Shown: one piece after another, positions 41,563 to 50,725 of the stretch
Layout of the letters: the number at the start of each line of letters is the position of its first letter
Position numbering within the stretch: the stretch's first letter is position 1
NCBI GenBank assembly: GCA_037381085.1
Contig: JARRRD010000009.1
Coordinates: 1 to 50,782, forward strand
Source: JARRRD01 sp037381085
GTDB taxonomy: Bacteria > Nitrospirota > Thermodesulfovibrionia > Thermodesulfovibrionales > UBA6898
Length of the DNA stretch: 50,782 nucleotides
Direction of reading: 5' to 3'
Notes under the pieces: generated by a model
What the model saw: the letters and a program-made list of their open reading frames with translations, nothing else
Told to the model about the DNA's origin: nothing
Database searches by the model: none
Made by a program: the position numbers and the translations under genes

Positions 41563-43311
41563 TCATCTGTCGACATCCGCCAGGACAAAATCGATACTCC
41601 CCAGTATGGCCAGGAGGTCGGCTACCATGAGGCCCCGGCTGATAAAAGGAACCATCTGCATGTGGGCGTAAGATGGTGTCCTGATCCTCGTCCTGTAAGA
41701 AACGGTATTGCCGTCGCTGATGAGATAGTATCCGTTATTGCCCTTGGTGGCCTCGATGCCGAAGAAGGACTCCCCGGGAGGAACCACTGGTCCCCAGCTT
41801 ACGCCGAGGAAGTGCTCGATGAGTGTTTCGATGTCATGCATTGTGTCTTTCTTGAGCGGCGGCGTCGCAACGGGGTGGTCCGCCTTGTGTGGTCCCGAAG
41901 GCATGTTTTTCAGGCACTGCTCGATGATACGCAGACTCTGACGCATCTCCGCAATGCGCACAACGCCCCGGTCGTAACAGTCGCCGCGCTGTGCCGTAGG
42001 TATGTCGAATTCGAACTGGTCATAGCCCGAATAGGGCCTCTTCTTCCTGAAGTCCCATTCCATCCCCGCGGCCCTGAGACCGGGTCCCGTGACCCCCCAT
42101 TCGACCGCCTCGTCGATTGTATAGGCCCCGATGCCCTGCGTCCTTGCCTTCAGTATGCGGTTTGCCATGATCATCTTATCGTATTCCTTCAGGCGGGCGG
42201 GCATATAGTCGAGAAACTCACGGACGAGCCTGTCCCAGCCGTCAGGGAGGTCCTGTGCCACGCCGCCGATGCGGAACCAGCTTGGGTGCATGCGGCCGCC
42301 GCAGACCGCCTCGATTATACTGAAGATGCGCTCGCGGTCATAGAAGGTGAAAAAGACCGGAGATAGCTGGCCCACGTCCTGGGCGAATGTGCCGTACCAG
42401 ACCAGGTGACTTGCGAGCCGGAACAGTTCCGCCGTCATGATCCTTGCCACCTTTGCCTTGTCAGGGACCGTTATGCCCGCAAGCTGCTCCACGGCCAGGA
42501 CATAGGGCAGGTTATTCATTACCCCTCCCAGGTAATCGACCCTGTCCGTATAGGGGATATAAGAATGCCATGACTGGCGTTCCCCCATTTTTTCGGCCCC
42601 GCGGTGATGGTAGCCTATGTCAACGACCGCGTCCCTGATCTCCTCTCCGTCGAGCTCAAGGATGATGCGTAAGAGGCCGTGGGTGCCTGGGTGCTGTGGC
42701 CCGAGATTCAGGAACATGAAATCCGTGCCTTCATGACTGCGCCTCATCCCCCAGTCCTCCGGAGTGAATTCCAGCGCCTGCTGCTCATCTATTTCGGTCT
42801 CCTCGGGAAGCCGGAAAGGCTCCATTTCGGTAGCGCGCGCCGGGTGCTCTTTTCTCAGGGGATGTCCCTTCCAGGTCGGCGGCATCAGTATGCGCCTGAG
42901 ATGGGGATGACCCTCGAAGGTGACGCCGAACATGTCCCATACCTCGCGCTCGTACCAGCCCGCCGCGGGCCATATGCCTGTTATCGTCTTGACCGACGGG
43001 TATTCCCCCTCTAAAGCGACCTTGATGCGTATATCTTCATTACGGTCGAAGGAGAGAAGGTGGTATAAAACAGTGAAGTCGCTTTCGGGCTGGCCCTCGC
43101 GGTTTACTCGCGCCCGCTCGTCTATGGCAGTGAGGTCATAGAGCATCTTGTATGGCTGATCGGCCTCCGTCTTGAGATAGGAAAGGATTCCGCAAACAAT
43201 CTCCTTGTCCGCCCAGATCGTCGGAATCCCGTCGGCCGTCTTCTGTTCGGCTACGGAGTCTGAGCCGAAGCGGGTTTGAAGATCGGATATTATTTCAGTA
43301 TTATTTTCCAT
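41563..43311 (-). CDS. nuoCD: NADH-quinone oxidoreductase fused subunit C/D
   Basis: A 582-residue fusion. Residues 1-185 are NuoC (30-kDa subunit: WYEREVWDMFGVTFEGHPHLRRILMP), and from about 200 NuoD (49-kDa subunit: NLGPQHPGTHGLLRI, IGYHHRGAEKMGE, YTDRVDYLGGVMNNLPY). The histidines and tyrosine near the quinone site are in GPQHPGTHG and the YTDRVDY region. The fused form is known from E. coli and several other phyla. It starts 41 bp after nuoB. Confidence 0.97.
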   Translation of the reverse strand: MENNTEIISDLQTRFGSDSVAEQKTADGIPTIWADKEIVCGILSYLKTEADQPYKMLYDLTAIDERARVNREGQPESDFTVLYHLLSFDRNEDIRIKVALEGEYPSVKTITGIWPAAGWYEREVWDMFGVTFEGHPHLRRILMPPTWKGHPLRKEHPARATEMEPFRLPEETEIDEQQALEFTPEDWGMRRSHEGTDFMFLNLGPQHPGTHGLLRIILELDGEEIRDAVVDIGYHHRGAEKMGERQSWHSYIPYTDRVDYLGGVMNNLPYVLAVEQLAGITVPDKAKVARIMTAELFRLASHLVWYGTFAQDVGQLSPVFFTFYDRERIFSIIEAVCGGRMHPSWFRIGGVAQDLPDGWDRLVREFLDYMPARLKEYDKMIMANRILKARTQGIGAYTIDEAVEWGVTGPGLRAAGMEWDFRKKRPYSGYDQFEFDIPTAQRGDCYDRGVVRIAEMRQSLRIIEQCLKNMPSGPHKADHPVATPPLKKDTMHDIETLIEHFLGVSWGPVVPPGESFFGIEATKGNNGYYLISDGNTVSYRTRIRTPSYAHMQMVPFISRGLMVADLLAILGSIDFVLADVDR

Positions 43312-43352
43312 CAGTTCTGACTTCGGTTGCAGAAAGACCCTGCCGGAACGGT

Positions 43353-43982
43353 TCAGACCTCATCGGGAGTGCGGAGTTCGCGGGCCTTCTGTCTCCCGGC
43401 TCTCTTGAGGTCCCTTTGAGAAGCCATGGGGGCTCGCTCGACACCCTGCGGGCCGACCAGCCAGCTCAGGGGGCGCCTCTCCTTTCCCACAGCATCGCGG
43501 AGAAGGAGGAGCCCCTCCTCAAAGGCGTCAGGCCTTGGAGGGCACCCCGGCACATACACATCCACGGGGAGAAAGGAATCGACGCCCTGCACAACGCTGT
43601 ATATGTCGTACATGCCTCCGGAATTTGCGCAGGAACCCATAGAGATAACCCAGCGCGGTTCCATCATCTGTTCGTAAAGTCGCTTGATGACCGGGGCGAT
43701 CTTCTTGAATACCGTGCCTGCAATTATTATCAGGTCTGCCTCACGTGGCGTTCCCCTGATTACTTCGGCTCCGTACCTTGCGATGTCGTACTTGCTAGTC
43801 AGGCTCGTCGCCATTTCCACGTAACAGCAGGAAAGACCGAAATTGAAGGGCCAGATCGAGTTTTTCCGGTTCCACGCGATAAACTCCTGCAGCCTTGTAA
43901 ACAGCACCGACCTTGTTATGGCATCCTCTATGGATTTTCCCCCATGTCTCGGAGAGTAAGTCTTTTCGAGGCTCCAGTCCAT
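43353..43982 (-). CDS. nuoB: NADH-quinone oxidoreductase subunit B
   Basis: A 209-residue subunit carrying cluster N2. Ligands are the adjacent cysteines in GLSCCYVEMA, then MGSCANSGG and VPGCPPRPDA. The C-terminal 40 residues are a basic, low-conservation tail (KRAGRQKARELRT). It starts 1 bp after nuoA. Confidence 0.97.
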   Translation of the reverse strand: MDWSLEKTYSPRHGGKSIEDAITRSVLFTRLQEFIAWNRKNSIWPFNFGLSCCYVEMATSLTSKYDIARYGAEVIRGTPREADLIIIAGTVFKKIAPVIKRLYEQMMEPRWVISMGSCANSGGMYDIYSVVQGVDSFLPVDVYVPGCPPRPDAFEEGLLLLRDAVGKERRPLSWLVGPQGVERAPMASQRDLKRAGRQKARELRTPDEV

Positions 43983-43983
43983 T

Positions 43984-44409
43984 CTACCTTCCTATCCTCA
44001 ATCTTTCTCTTCTCGTTTCCTTACTCTGCTTTGCTGTCCCCCAGTCGAGGGCGCCGAGACGCCAGAGGTATCCGAGAGCGGCAATGAGAACGCCGATGAA
44101 GACGATCATCTCGGCATAACCTGTCCACCCGGTCTCACGTATAGAGACTGCCCAGGAAAAGATAAAGACCGACTCCAGGTCGAAGATCACAAAGAACATC
44201 GCCACGAGGTAGAACTTCACATCGAAACGCATCCTCGCCGTGCCGGTAGAGGCGATACCTGATTCGTATGGTTCGGCGGTCTGCTTTTCCCGGTGACGCT
44301 GGCCGAGGAGATAGGACATCAGGAGCATCCCCCCGACGACCAGCAGCGTAAGCGCAAAATATACGGCCATGGGCCAAAGAAGAGTCGTATCCGACGTAAC
44401 GCTTTTCAT
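43984..44409 (-). CDS. nuoA: NADH-quinone oxidoreductase subunit A
   Basis: A 141-residue three-helix subunit. The motif EPYESGIASTGTARMRFDVKFYLVAMFFVIFDLESVFIF is the conserved loop and TM2 of NuoA. Its C-terminal 15 residues are basic and unusual. First gene of the operon, with AGAGGTG as ribosome site. A TTGACA on the minus strand at 44455-44450 is a candidate -35 in the divergent gap. Confidence 0.96.
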   Translation of the reverse strand: MKSVTSDTTLLWPMAVYFALTLLVVGGMLLMSYLLGQRHREKQTAEPYESGIASTGTARMRFDVKFYLVAMFFVIFDLESVFIFSWAVSIRETGWTGYAEMIVFIGVLIAALGYLWRLGALDWGTAKQSKETRRERLRIGR

Positions 44410-44449
44410 CCGAAAACACCTCTTTAAACCTTATCACGGAAGGAAAAAT

Positions 44450-44455
44450 TGTCAA
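44450..44455 (-). promoter_or_regulatory. Candidate -35 of the nuo operon promoter
   Basis: A perfect TTGACA on the minus strand, 41 bp before the nuoA start. The best -10 partners (TAAGGT at 16-bp spacing, GATAAG at 14 bp) are poor, so only the -35 is convincing. Confidence 0.3.
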
Positions 44456-44577
44456 GACATTTTACCATCCGGTGATGCCTTATGCACCCTTTATTTCATG
44501 TCGGCTGTTGTTGGAGACCACGGCTTTTTTTACAGATGGCGGTTAAAATAAAAGCGGGTACATTTTCTGGAAAGCAG

Positions 44578-45321
44578 ATGAGAGAAGAAGATCTGGAGAT
44601 AGAGACAGCGAACAAAGATGAAGCCGGCCGATCGCCTTCATTCCGGGAAGATTTCCCCTGTCCCTATCTTGAAGACGGCAGGGTGGCCTCAATCGAATGT
44701 GTCATCGCCGAGCCCGGCACTGTAAATATTTTCGACCTGTTTCTCGCCGGGGGATACAGGCGACTCGGGAACATTCTTTACAGGAATGTGTGCCGCAACT
44801 GCACGTCATGCAGGCCGATACGGATCAGGCCGGCGTTGTTCAGGCCGGGCAGGAGCCAAAAAAGAACGTTAAGAAAGGACGCTGAGATACGAGTCAAGGT
44901 CCCTCCCTTCCCCACCATTACCAATAAGAAAATCAGGCTTTACAAAGAATATCTTCTGAAGAAACACGGACAGGAAGAGAGTACTACCGATTGTGAAAAG
45001 CTTCTCGCGGGGCTGCACTACGGGTATCCCGGCTCGATTGAAATGGATTACTACCTCGACGGCAGGCTGGTGGGCGTCGGCATTGTCGATGAGGGATCCG
45101 ATTCCCTTTCCTCGAACTACTTTTATTACGATCCGGAGTGTCTTGACAGAAGTCTTGGGGTGTTCAGCATACTCCAGGAGATATCTCTCGCCCTTTCCAT
45201 GAAAAAGCAGTTCTACTACCTCGGATTTTACATCGAAGAAATCTCAAGGATGTCCTATAAGAAATTCTTCCGTCCCAATGAGGTACTTGAAAAAGGCAGG
45301 TGGAGAGGGTTTACGACGTGA
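44578..45321 (+). CDS. Aspartate/glutamate leucyltransferase or arginyltransferase (Bpt/Ate family)
   Basis: A 247-residue aminoacyl-tRNA-protein transferase of the N-end rule. Features: PCPYLEDGRVASIECVI, YRNVCRNCTSCRPIRI with the conserved cysteines of the N-terminal domain, RSQKRTLRKDAEIRV, and the C-terminal acetyltransferase-like half MDYYLDGRLVGVGIVDEG, SSNYFYYDPE, and YLGFYIEEISRMSYKKFFRP. Bacterial Bpt adds Leu to N-terminal Asp/Glu for ClpS/ClpAP; Ate adds Arg. The two cannot be told apart here. The start chosen is ATG 44578 after GGAAAG; ATG 44536 is the next upstream option but has no ribosome site. Confidence 0.9.
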   Translation: MREEDLEIETANKDEAGRSPSFREDFPCPYLEDGRVASIECVIAEPGTVNIFDLFLAGGYRRLGNILYRNVCRNCTSCRPIRIRPALFRPGRSQKRTLRKDAEIRVKVPPFPTITNKKIRLYKEYLLKKHGQEESTTDCEKLLAGLHYGYPGSIEMDYYLDGRLVGVGIVDEGSDSLSSNYFYYDPECLDRSLGVFSILQEISLALSMKKQFYYLGFYIEEISRMSYKKFFRPNEVLEKGRWRGFTT

Positions 45322-45343
45322 GCTCTTTGTGTCCCGCGTCGCA

Positions 45344-47248
45344 TCAATTCACATTCGTAAGAAGATCAAAGACCCAGTCGCGTTGGCCCGTATGCTCTTC
45401 AATGACCCTGTTACCCCGGATGGAGAGTTTCGTGACCAGGACCCCGTTCTTCCTTATGTAAGCTTCCTCGGTGTTGTTATCGCCGGCTTTCACTTCAACC
45501 GAAACTTCCCTGTCACCGTATTTTTTCGCGTAGTATGCCAGAGCAAGGTTCTCCGCCTCCTCTGCTGACTGGAAATGACCGGAAACTTGTCCGGACCGGT
45601 CAAGAGCAGCGCTTCGCCCGCTATCCGCAAGAAAGGCCGTCCTGCCCCTCATCCCCGGGGAGGCAAAAACGCCGGCCAGTCCGGCAAAGAGTAGGAGAGT
45701 TACGAACATGGACATTCCGGCGCTCTCCCTGCCGAACCCGTTGAAAAAGCCGGCAGAGACAACGGCTGTCCCCACCGCTTCCTGGTCTATGATCTCTGAA
45801 GTCTTCACCTTCTTAAAGGCCGAAAGTAACGCCGAGAGGACATCGACTGCCAGAAGCACTATCAGCACTGCAACGAATCCGTGCATGAAAGCGCCGTCCC
45901 TGATGGAAGGAGGTATGATGCCGTTACTGAATACATGGTGAATATTGGCATATCCCTTTTCGGCCAGGTATCCGTGCTGAATCGCGGTGACCATAACCCC
46001 CGAGATATTCACCCCCAGGATCAGCCCCAGTGAGCGCGTCGTGTTCAAGACGTCGCCCGCCATGCCGAGGCTGCCGCCAGTGGCGGAGCTTATAATCGCA
46101 CTGTTATTCGACGGTGTGAACAGCCCCATTCCGAGACCCAGGAAAGTCATGATACATGCCAATACTGCTGTTCCTGCAAATTCTCCTGCCAGCAGCAACG
46201 CCAGGCAGGCGGCCGCCGAGATGAATATCCCCACGGTCGTCATTATCCTCGGGCCGTACCTGTCCGATACGCGGTTGGACAAAGGCGCAACCGCCCCCAT
46301 GGCAAGGAGAAGGGGTGTAATGAGGAGGCCTGTGACCAGGACCCCGTAGCCTGCCACCCTTTCGAGATAGAACGGCATCAGAAACATGACCGCGAACAGC
46401 ACGCAATGGGACAACATGCCGGCAATGTTTCCGGCCAGGAAGGCCCCATTCTTGAAAAGCCTGAAGTCTATGAGGGGGTTTTCCACCCGCAGTTCCGTAA
46501 GAGCGAACAGAGACAACAAAACGACGGCAGCCGCAAAGTATACAACGACCGCCTGAGAGATCCATCCCAGGTTAAAGGTTACGTTGAGAGCCAGGAGCAG
46601 GAACGTAAGTCCGGCGGCCAGAAATCCGGCCCCTGCATAGTCGATTCTTATTCTCTCCCGGGTTTTAGCGTCACGGGGAAGAACGAAAAGGGCGGCGATT
46701 ACGCCGACTGCGCCTATCGGCACGTTTAAGTAGAATATGGCCCGCCAGCCCGCAGAAGATATCAGCAATCCGCCGACGACGGGACCAAGGGCCATGGCAA
46801 CGGCCTGGACAGCGCCCTGAATGCCGACAGCCTTTCCCCTCTGCTTCGCCGGAAATTCTTTCCTGATCAGGGCGACGGAGTTAGCCTGCAAAAGCCCGGC
46901 CCCGAGACCCTGGATGACGCGCGAAGCGATCAGGATGCCGGCCGTGGCCGACATGGCGCAGAGCAGCGAGGCAAGAGAAAATACCGCAAGTCCTGACGTA
47001 TAGAGCCTCGATCTGCCGTATCTGACGGACAGCCTTCCGAAGAGCGGCAGGGAAACGGCCAGTGCCAGAACGTAGGAGATTACGACCCATTCGACCCCCG
47101 CCACCGACACACTCAACGTTCTCTTAAGTGTAGGCAGGGCCACGCTTACTATGCTTATGTCAAGAGCGGATAATGTTGCGCCCAGCAGAACTGTTGAAAG
47201 AACGAACCACTTACCGCCGCGAGGCGGAATGGACTCCTGATTATTCAT
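45344..47248 (-). CDS. MFS transporter of the DHA2 (14-TM) family with extra C-terminal domain
   Basis: A 634-residue protein. The first about 490 residues form a 14-helix drug:H+ antiporter: LSALDISIVSVALPTL, GRLSVRYGRSRLY (motif A), RVIQGLGAGLL, ALGPVVGGLLI (motif C). EmrB-type proteins normally end near residue 500. Here a 15th hydrophobic segment (MFVTLLLFAGLAGVFA, about 525-540) follows and then a soluble stretch of about 90 residues (QSAEEAENLALAYYAKKYG, KAGDNNTEEAYIRKNGVLVTKLSI). With one more helix that domain should lie outside the cytoplasm. No EmrA-type adaptor is adjacent. Substrate unknown. Confidence 0.88.
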   Translation of the reverse strand: MNNQESIPPRGGKWFVLSTVLLGATLSALDISIVSVALPTLKRTLSVSVAGVEWVVISYVLALAVSLPLFGRLSVRYGRSRLYTSGLAVFSLASLLCAMSATAGILIASRVIQGLGAGLLQANSVALIRKEFPAKQRGKAVGIQGAVQAVAMALGPVVGGLLISSAGWRAIFYLNVPIGAVGVIAALFVLPRDAKTRERIRIDYAGAGFLAAGLTFLLLALNVTFNLGWISQAVVVYFAAAVVLLSLFALTELRVENPLIDFRLFKNGAFLAGNIAGMLSHCVLFAVMFLMPFYLERVAGYGVLVTGLLITPLLLAMGAVAPLSNRVSDRYGPRIMTTVGIFISAAACLALLLAGEFAGTAVLACIMTFLGLGMGLFTPSNNSAIISSATGGSLGMAGDVLNTTRSLGLILGVNISGVMVTAIQHGYLAEKGYANIHHVFSNGIIPPSIRDGAFMHGFVAVLIVLLAVDVLSALLSAFKKVKTSEIIDQEAVGTAVVSAGFFNGFGRESAGMSMFVTLLLFAGLAGVFASPGMRGRTAFLADSGRSAALDRSGQVSGHFQSAEEAENLALAYYAKKYGDREVSVEVKAGDNNTEEAYIRKNGVLVTKLSIRGNRVIEEHTGQRDWVFDLLTNVN

Positions 47249-47411
47249 GAAATTCCCCCCTTGGGGATACTCGCCTGAGATACTTCTTCTCTTACATCAA
47301 CCTTTACAATATTTTATTCCCGAATCGTGAAGAAATTGTGAATAAGACCGGTTATGCCTTTCTGCGATGCTTTACGACACAGGAGGACAGCGATCAGTCG
47401 TCTCCCCCCTG

Positions 47412-47440
47412 TTCCGAAGTCCTTTTCATGATGGTATAAT
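47412..47440 (+). promoter_or_regulatory. Candidate promoter of the 388-residue lipoprotein gene
   Basis: TTCCGA (47412-47417), a 17-bp spacer and a perfect TATAAT (47435-47440), 67 bp before the ATG. The 259-bp gap is shared with the divergent MFS gene, for which I see no clear promoter. Confidence 0.45.
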
Positions 47441-47507
47441 CTAAAAAATTGGAGGGGTGACACGATCGCGCCCGACGTTGCTCTGAATTCGCCTGAAAGG
47501 AGGGAAC

Positions 47508-48674
47508 ATGAAGCGCAACACGATGTCGGCAACACTCGTGCTGCTTGCGTTGTTTCTGGGCGCAATTACGTTGGGCTGCAAGAGGTCTTCGGAATCGGCC
47601 CGTGAGGGAGTGAGTGCGTCAAAACAACCGGTGGAGCAACATATCGATTATGTGAAGTTCAAGACCTTTAATTACACGGACCGGAAGGGTATAGGCACGA
47701 AGGCTTTCAGTCTGCTCATACCTTCCGGCTGGAAGTTCAGGGGAGGGATAAGGTGGGTCCTCAACAACCCGGCCATGCCCGCCGTAGCGGCTTTCACCGT
47801 CACAAGTCCTTCAAGCCCGGCGGAGTTCGAGGCATTTCCCGCCCAGCCCTTTTTCTGGACCAACAACAGGATGCTGCTGTCATCCTTCCCGATAGGCAGC
47901 AGGTACTTCGGCAGCGAGGTGAGACCTCCTATGGGGCCTCTCGATACGCTGAAGAGGATTGTGCTTCCACGCTTCAGAAGTCGGGCAGTCAATCTCAGGA
48001 TCGTGGGAGAAAAGAGGCTTCCCGGACTCGCCCGCAGCCTCGGCGCGGGTGGCCGGTCTGCACCGGGCCTAAGATCATCGGCTGACGGGGCGAAGATCAG
48101 GATCGAGTACAGACAGAACGGGGTCCCGATGGAAGAAGAGATATATGACGTTGTGGAGACATCCTATTATTCCATGCCCTCGATGTACGGAACGATTACC
48201 AACATCAACTGGATCGCCGATTACCTCTTCTCATTCAAGGCGGAGAAGGGGAAGCTTGACGGGCTTTCCAAGCTTTTTCAGACTATGGCATATTCTTTCA
48301 GGCTCAACCCGCAGTGGTTCAACAAGTACAACCAGCTCGTCGGACAGCTTGTACAGATGCAGATCCGGCGCATTCGGAACATTGGCGAGATCAGCAGGAT
48401 CATCAGCCGTACGAACGATGAAATAAGCGACATGGTCATGCAGTCCTATAATGAGAGGCAGGCGGTGAACGACAGGATTGCCGACAATTTCAGCCAGTAT
48501 ATCAGGGGAGTTGACAAATATCAGGACCCGATCGGCCGGAAGCCCGTCGAGCTTCCCGGCGGCTACGAAAATGCATGGACAAACAGCCTGGGCGAGTATG
48601 TTCTTTCGGACAATCCGAACTTCAACCCCAACGTCGGTTCGAACCTGGACTGGCAGCGTATGGAAAAAAGGTGA
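47508..48674 (+). CDS. Putative lipoprotein, unknown function
   Basis: A 388-residue protein with a signal sequence and lipobox AITLGCKR, lipidated cysteine at residue 24. ATG follows AAAGGAGGG, a near-perfect ribosome site. The mature protein has a domain with aromatic-rich motifs (LLIPSGWKFRGGIRWVLNNP, EEEIYDVVETSYYSMPSMYGTI), then a helical part about 245-320 rich in Gln/Asn/Arg (QMQIRRIRNIGEISRIISRTNDEIS). It ends in a well-ordered tail: GYENAWTNSLGEYVLSDNP, NVGSNLDWQRME. I recognise no named family, although such tails occur in predicted bacterial lipoproteins. It is monocistronic between divergent MFS and downstream kup. Confidence 0.75.
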   Translation: MKRNTMSATLVLLALFLGAITLGCKRSSESAREGVSASKQPVEQHIDYVKFKTFNYTDRKGIGTKAFSLLIPSGWKFRGGIRWVLNNPAMPAVAAFTVTSPSSPAEFEAFPAQPFFWTNNRMLLSSFPIGSRYFGSEVRPPMGPLDTLKRIVLPRFRSRAVNLRIVGEKRLPGLARSLGAGGRSAPGLRSSADGAKIRIEYRQNGVPMEEEIYDVVETSYYSMPSMYGTITNINWIADYLFSFKAEKGKLDGLSKLFQTMAYSFRLNPQWFNKYNQLVGQLVQMQIRRIRNIGEISRIISRTNDEISDMVMQSYNERQAVNDRIADNFSQYIRGVDKYQDPIGRKPVELPGGYENAWTNSLGEYVLSDNPNFNPNVGSNLDWQRMEKR

Positions 48675-48852
48675 GAGGGGACATCGTGCCTCCTGTGTGT
48701 CGCCATGACCGCCGGTCTCCCTCTGCTGTCGCTTTCCGCTTGGTCTTCGTTTATCAAACTGCCCGAGCGGCGACCATCCCTGCCTGACAGCTCTCCATTT
48801 CCCTAAAAGACAGCCCACCGGTGCCGGCTTGATCAGGCGTCCGGCTTTTAGC

Positions 48853-48881
48853 TTGTCTCCGCTGACGCGGAGGTATAAAAT
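48853..48881 (+). promoter_or_regulatory. Candidate kup promoter with hairpin in the spacer
   Basis: TTGTCT (48853-48858), a 17-bp spacer and TAAAAT (48876-48881), 30 bp before the ATG. The spacer overlaps a perfect inverted repeat CTCCGC-TGAC-GCGGAG (48857-48872), which could be an operator. Confidence 0.4.
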
Positions 48882-48910
48882 ATATGACTTATGGAGATGA
48901 CTGAGGCATC

Positions 48911-50725
48911 ATGTTAGAAAAGCCCTCTCTGCTTAAGGGAATAATGCGGTCATTGGGCCTCGTCTTCGGGGACATCGGCACAAGCCCGATCTACACCCTG
49001 ACAGTCGTATTCCTTATTCTCAGGCCTTCTTATGAAAACATACGCGGCGTGTTGTCCCTGATAATCTGGACGCTTGTGGCCCTCGTGACGGTGCAGTATG
49101 CCTGGATAGCCATGAACCTCAGCAAGAGGGGAGAGGGCGGGACCATTGTGCTCAGGGAGATCCTGGTCTCAAGTCTCAAATCGAAGAAGAGCATCGCACT
49201 GGTATCGATCCTTTCCTTTGTCGGGATCTCGCTGCTCATGGGTGACGGTGTCATCACCCCGGCGATCAGTATATTGAGCGCGGTTGAAGGTGCGGTGCTG
49301 ATCCCCGGCCTTGCCTGGCTGTCAAGGGCCGAGATAGTACTCATCTCGATGGCCATCGCCGTTGCGCTGTTTGCCATCCAGAGTAAGGGTACCGAGAAGG
49401 TTGCCGGCGCCTTCGGCCCCATAATGGTGGTATGGTTTTCGTCCCTTATCCTCGTGGGCCTCGTAGCCATCGTACAGGCTCCTTCCGTGCTGTGGGCGAT
49501 CAATCCTTACTTCGGAATAGAATTTCTCTTCCACCACGGAATAAAGGGAGTGCTCGCCCTCGGAGAGATCATTCTCTGCGCTACCGGCGGTGAGGCCCTT
49601 TACGCTGATATGGGGCATCTCGGCAGCAGGCCGATAAGACAGTCCTGGGGGGTCGTATTCGTAGCTCTCGTGCTCAATTACCTTGGCCAGGGGGCCTTTC
49701 TTCTGATGCATCCCGAGGTCAAAAACGTACTTTTTGAGATGGTTTTCCACTATGCGGAGATCCTTTATGTCCCGTTCCTTCTCCTGAGTATCGCGGCCAC
49801 GATCATCGCCTCACAGGCCATGATAAGCGGCATGTTCTCGATCGTGTACCAGGGCATCACCACAAGGGTGATGCCCATGTTCAAGGTGGATTACACGTCG
49901 GTGGAGAGAAAGTCGCAGATATATATAGGTTCCGTCAACTGGTTCCTGCTTTTTGCCGTGCTGTTCATAATGCTGGAGTTCGAGGCCTCGCACCGGCTTG
50001 CCGCCGCATACGGGCTCGCCGTTACGGGGACGATGGCCATTACCGGCATCATGATGATCTGGATTTTTTATCTCAAGAAGAGCCCAGCCCTTGTGGCCAT
50101 ATCGGTTCTTGTCACGGTCGTCGACATCGTATACCTTGCGGCGAACCTGACGAAGATACCCCACGGAGGCTACTGGTCACTTATACTGGCCTCGATCCCT
50201 CTGACTACCATAGTCCTCTATACCCAGGGGCAGAGGAAGCTTTACCGCATGATGGATTTTATGCCCCTCGAGGACTTTCTGTTGAAATTCAACAGGGTTT
50301 ACGCCACCACGGAAAAGATAACGGGTACGGTACTGTTCCTGCTGAAGGACGTTAAGGAAATCCCGTTCTACGTCACCCAGACAATGTTCTATCACGGCAT
50401 CCTTTATGAGGACAACATCTTCGTATCCATAATAATGCGGGATGATCCTTTCGGTATCACCGGATTTTTCAAGGAGGACCTCGCAAAAGGGCTGAGGGTC
50501 TTCGAGATCCAGGCGGGGTACATGGAGGTCATCGAGGTGGAAGAGATCCTGAAAGATGCCGGAATAGACGAGAGGGTCGTTTTCTACGGTCTCGAGGATA
50601 TCTCGACAAGGAACCCCGTGTGGGAGGCCTTCGCCACCATAAAGAGGCTTACGCCGCCCTTTATCAAATTTTATAATTTCCCGACGCGCAAGCTACACGG
50701 CGTATTGACGAAGATAGGTCTGTAG
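48911..50725 (+). CDS. kup: Low-affinity potassium transporter Kup
   Basis: A 604-residue KUP/HAK/KT family K+:H+ symporter. The start LLKGIMRSLGLVFGDIGTSPIYTL is the family signature (GDIGTSPLY), followed by LSKRGEGGTIVLREI, GDGVITPAISILSAVEG, and ALGEIILCATGGEALYADMGHLG, about 12 helices in all. The C-terminal about 160 residues are the cytoplasmic domain. It imports potassium in osmoadaptation and pH homeostasis. ATG follows GAGG. Confidence 0.96.
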   Translation: MLEKPSLLKGIMRSLGLVFGDIGTSPIYTLTVVFLILRPSYENIRGVLSLIIWTLVALVTVQYAWIAMNLSKRGEGGTIVLREILVSSLKSKKSIALVSILSFVGISLLMGDGVITPAISILSAVEGAVLIPGLAWLSRAEIVLISMAIAVALFAIQSKGTEKVAGAFGPIMVVWFSSLILVGLVAIVQAPSVLWAINPYFGIEFLFHHGIKGVLALGEIILCATGGEALYADMGHLGSRPIRQSWGVVFVALVLNYLGQGAFLLMHPEVKNVLFEMVFHYAEILYVPFLLLSIAATIIASQAMISGMFSIVYQGITTRVMPMFKVDYTSVERKSQIYIGSVNWFLLFAVLFIMLEFEASHRLAAAYGLAVTGTMAITGIMMIWIFYLKKSPALVAISVLVTVVDIVYLAANLTKIPHGGYWSLILASIPLTTIVLYTQGQRKLYRMMDFMPLEDFLLKFNRVYATTEKITGTVLFLLKDVKEIPFYVTQTMFYHGILYEDNIFVSIIMRDDPFGITGFFKEDLAKGLRVFEIQAGYMEVIEVEEILKDAGIDERVVFYGLEDISTRNPVWEAFATIKRLTPPFIKFYNFPTRKLHGVLTKIGL

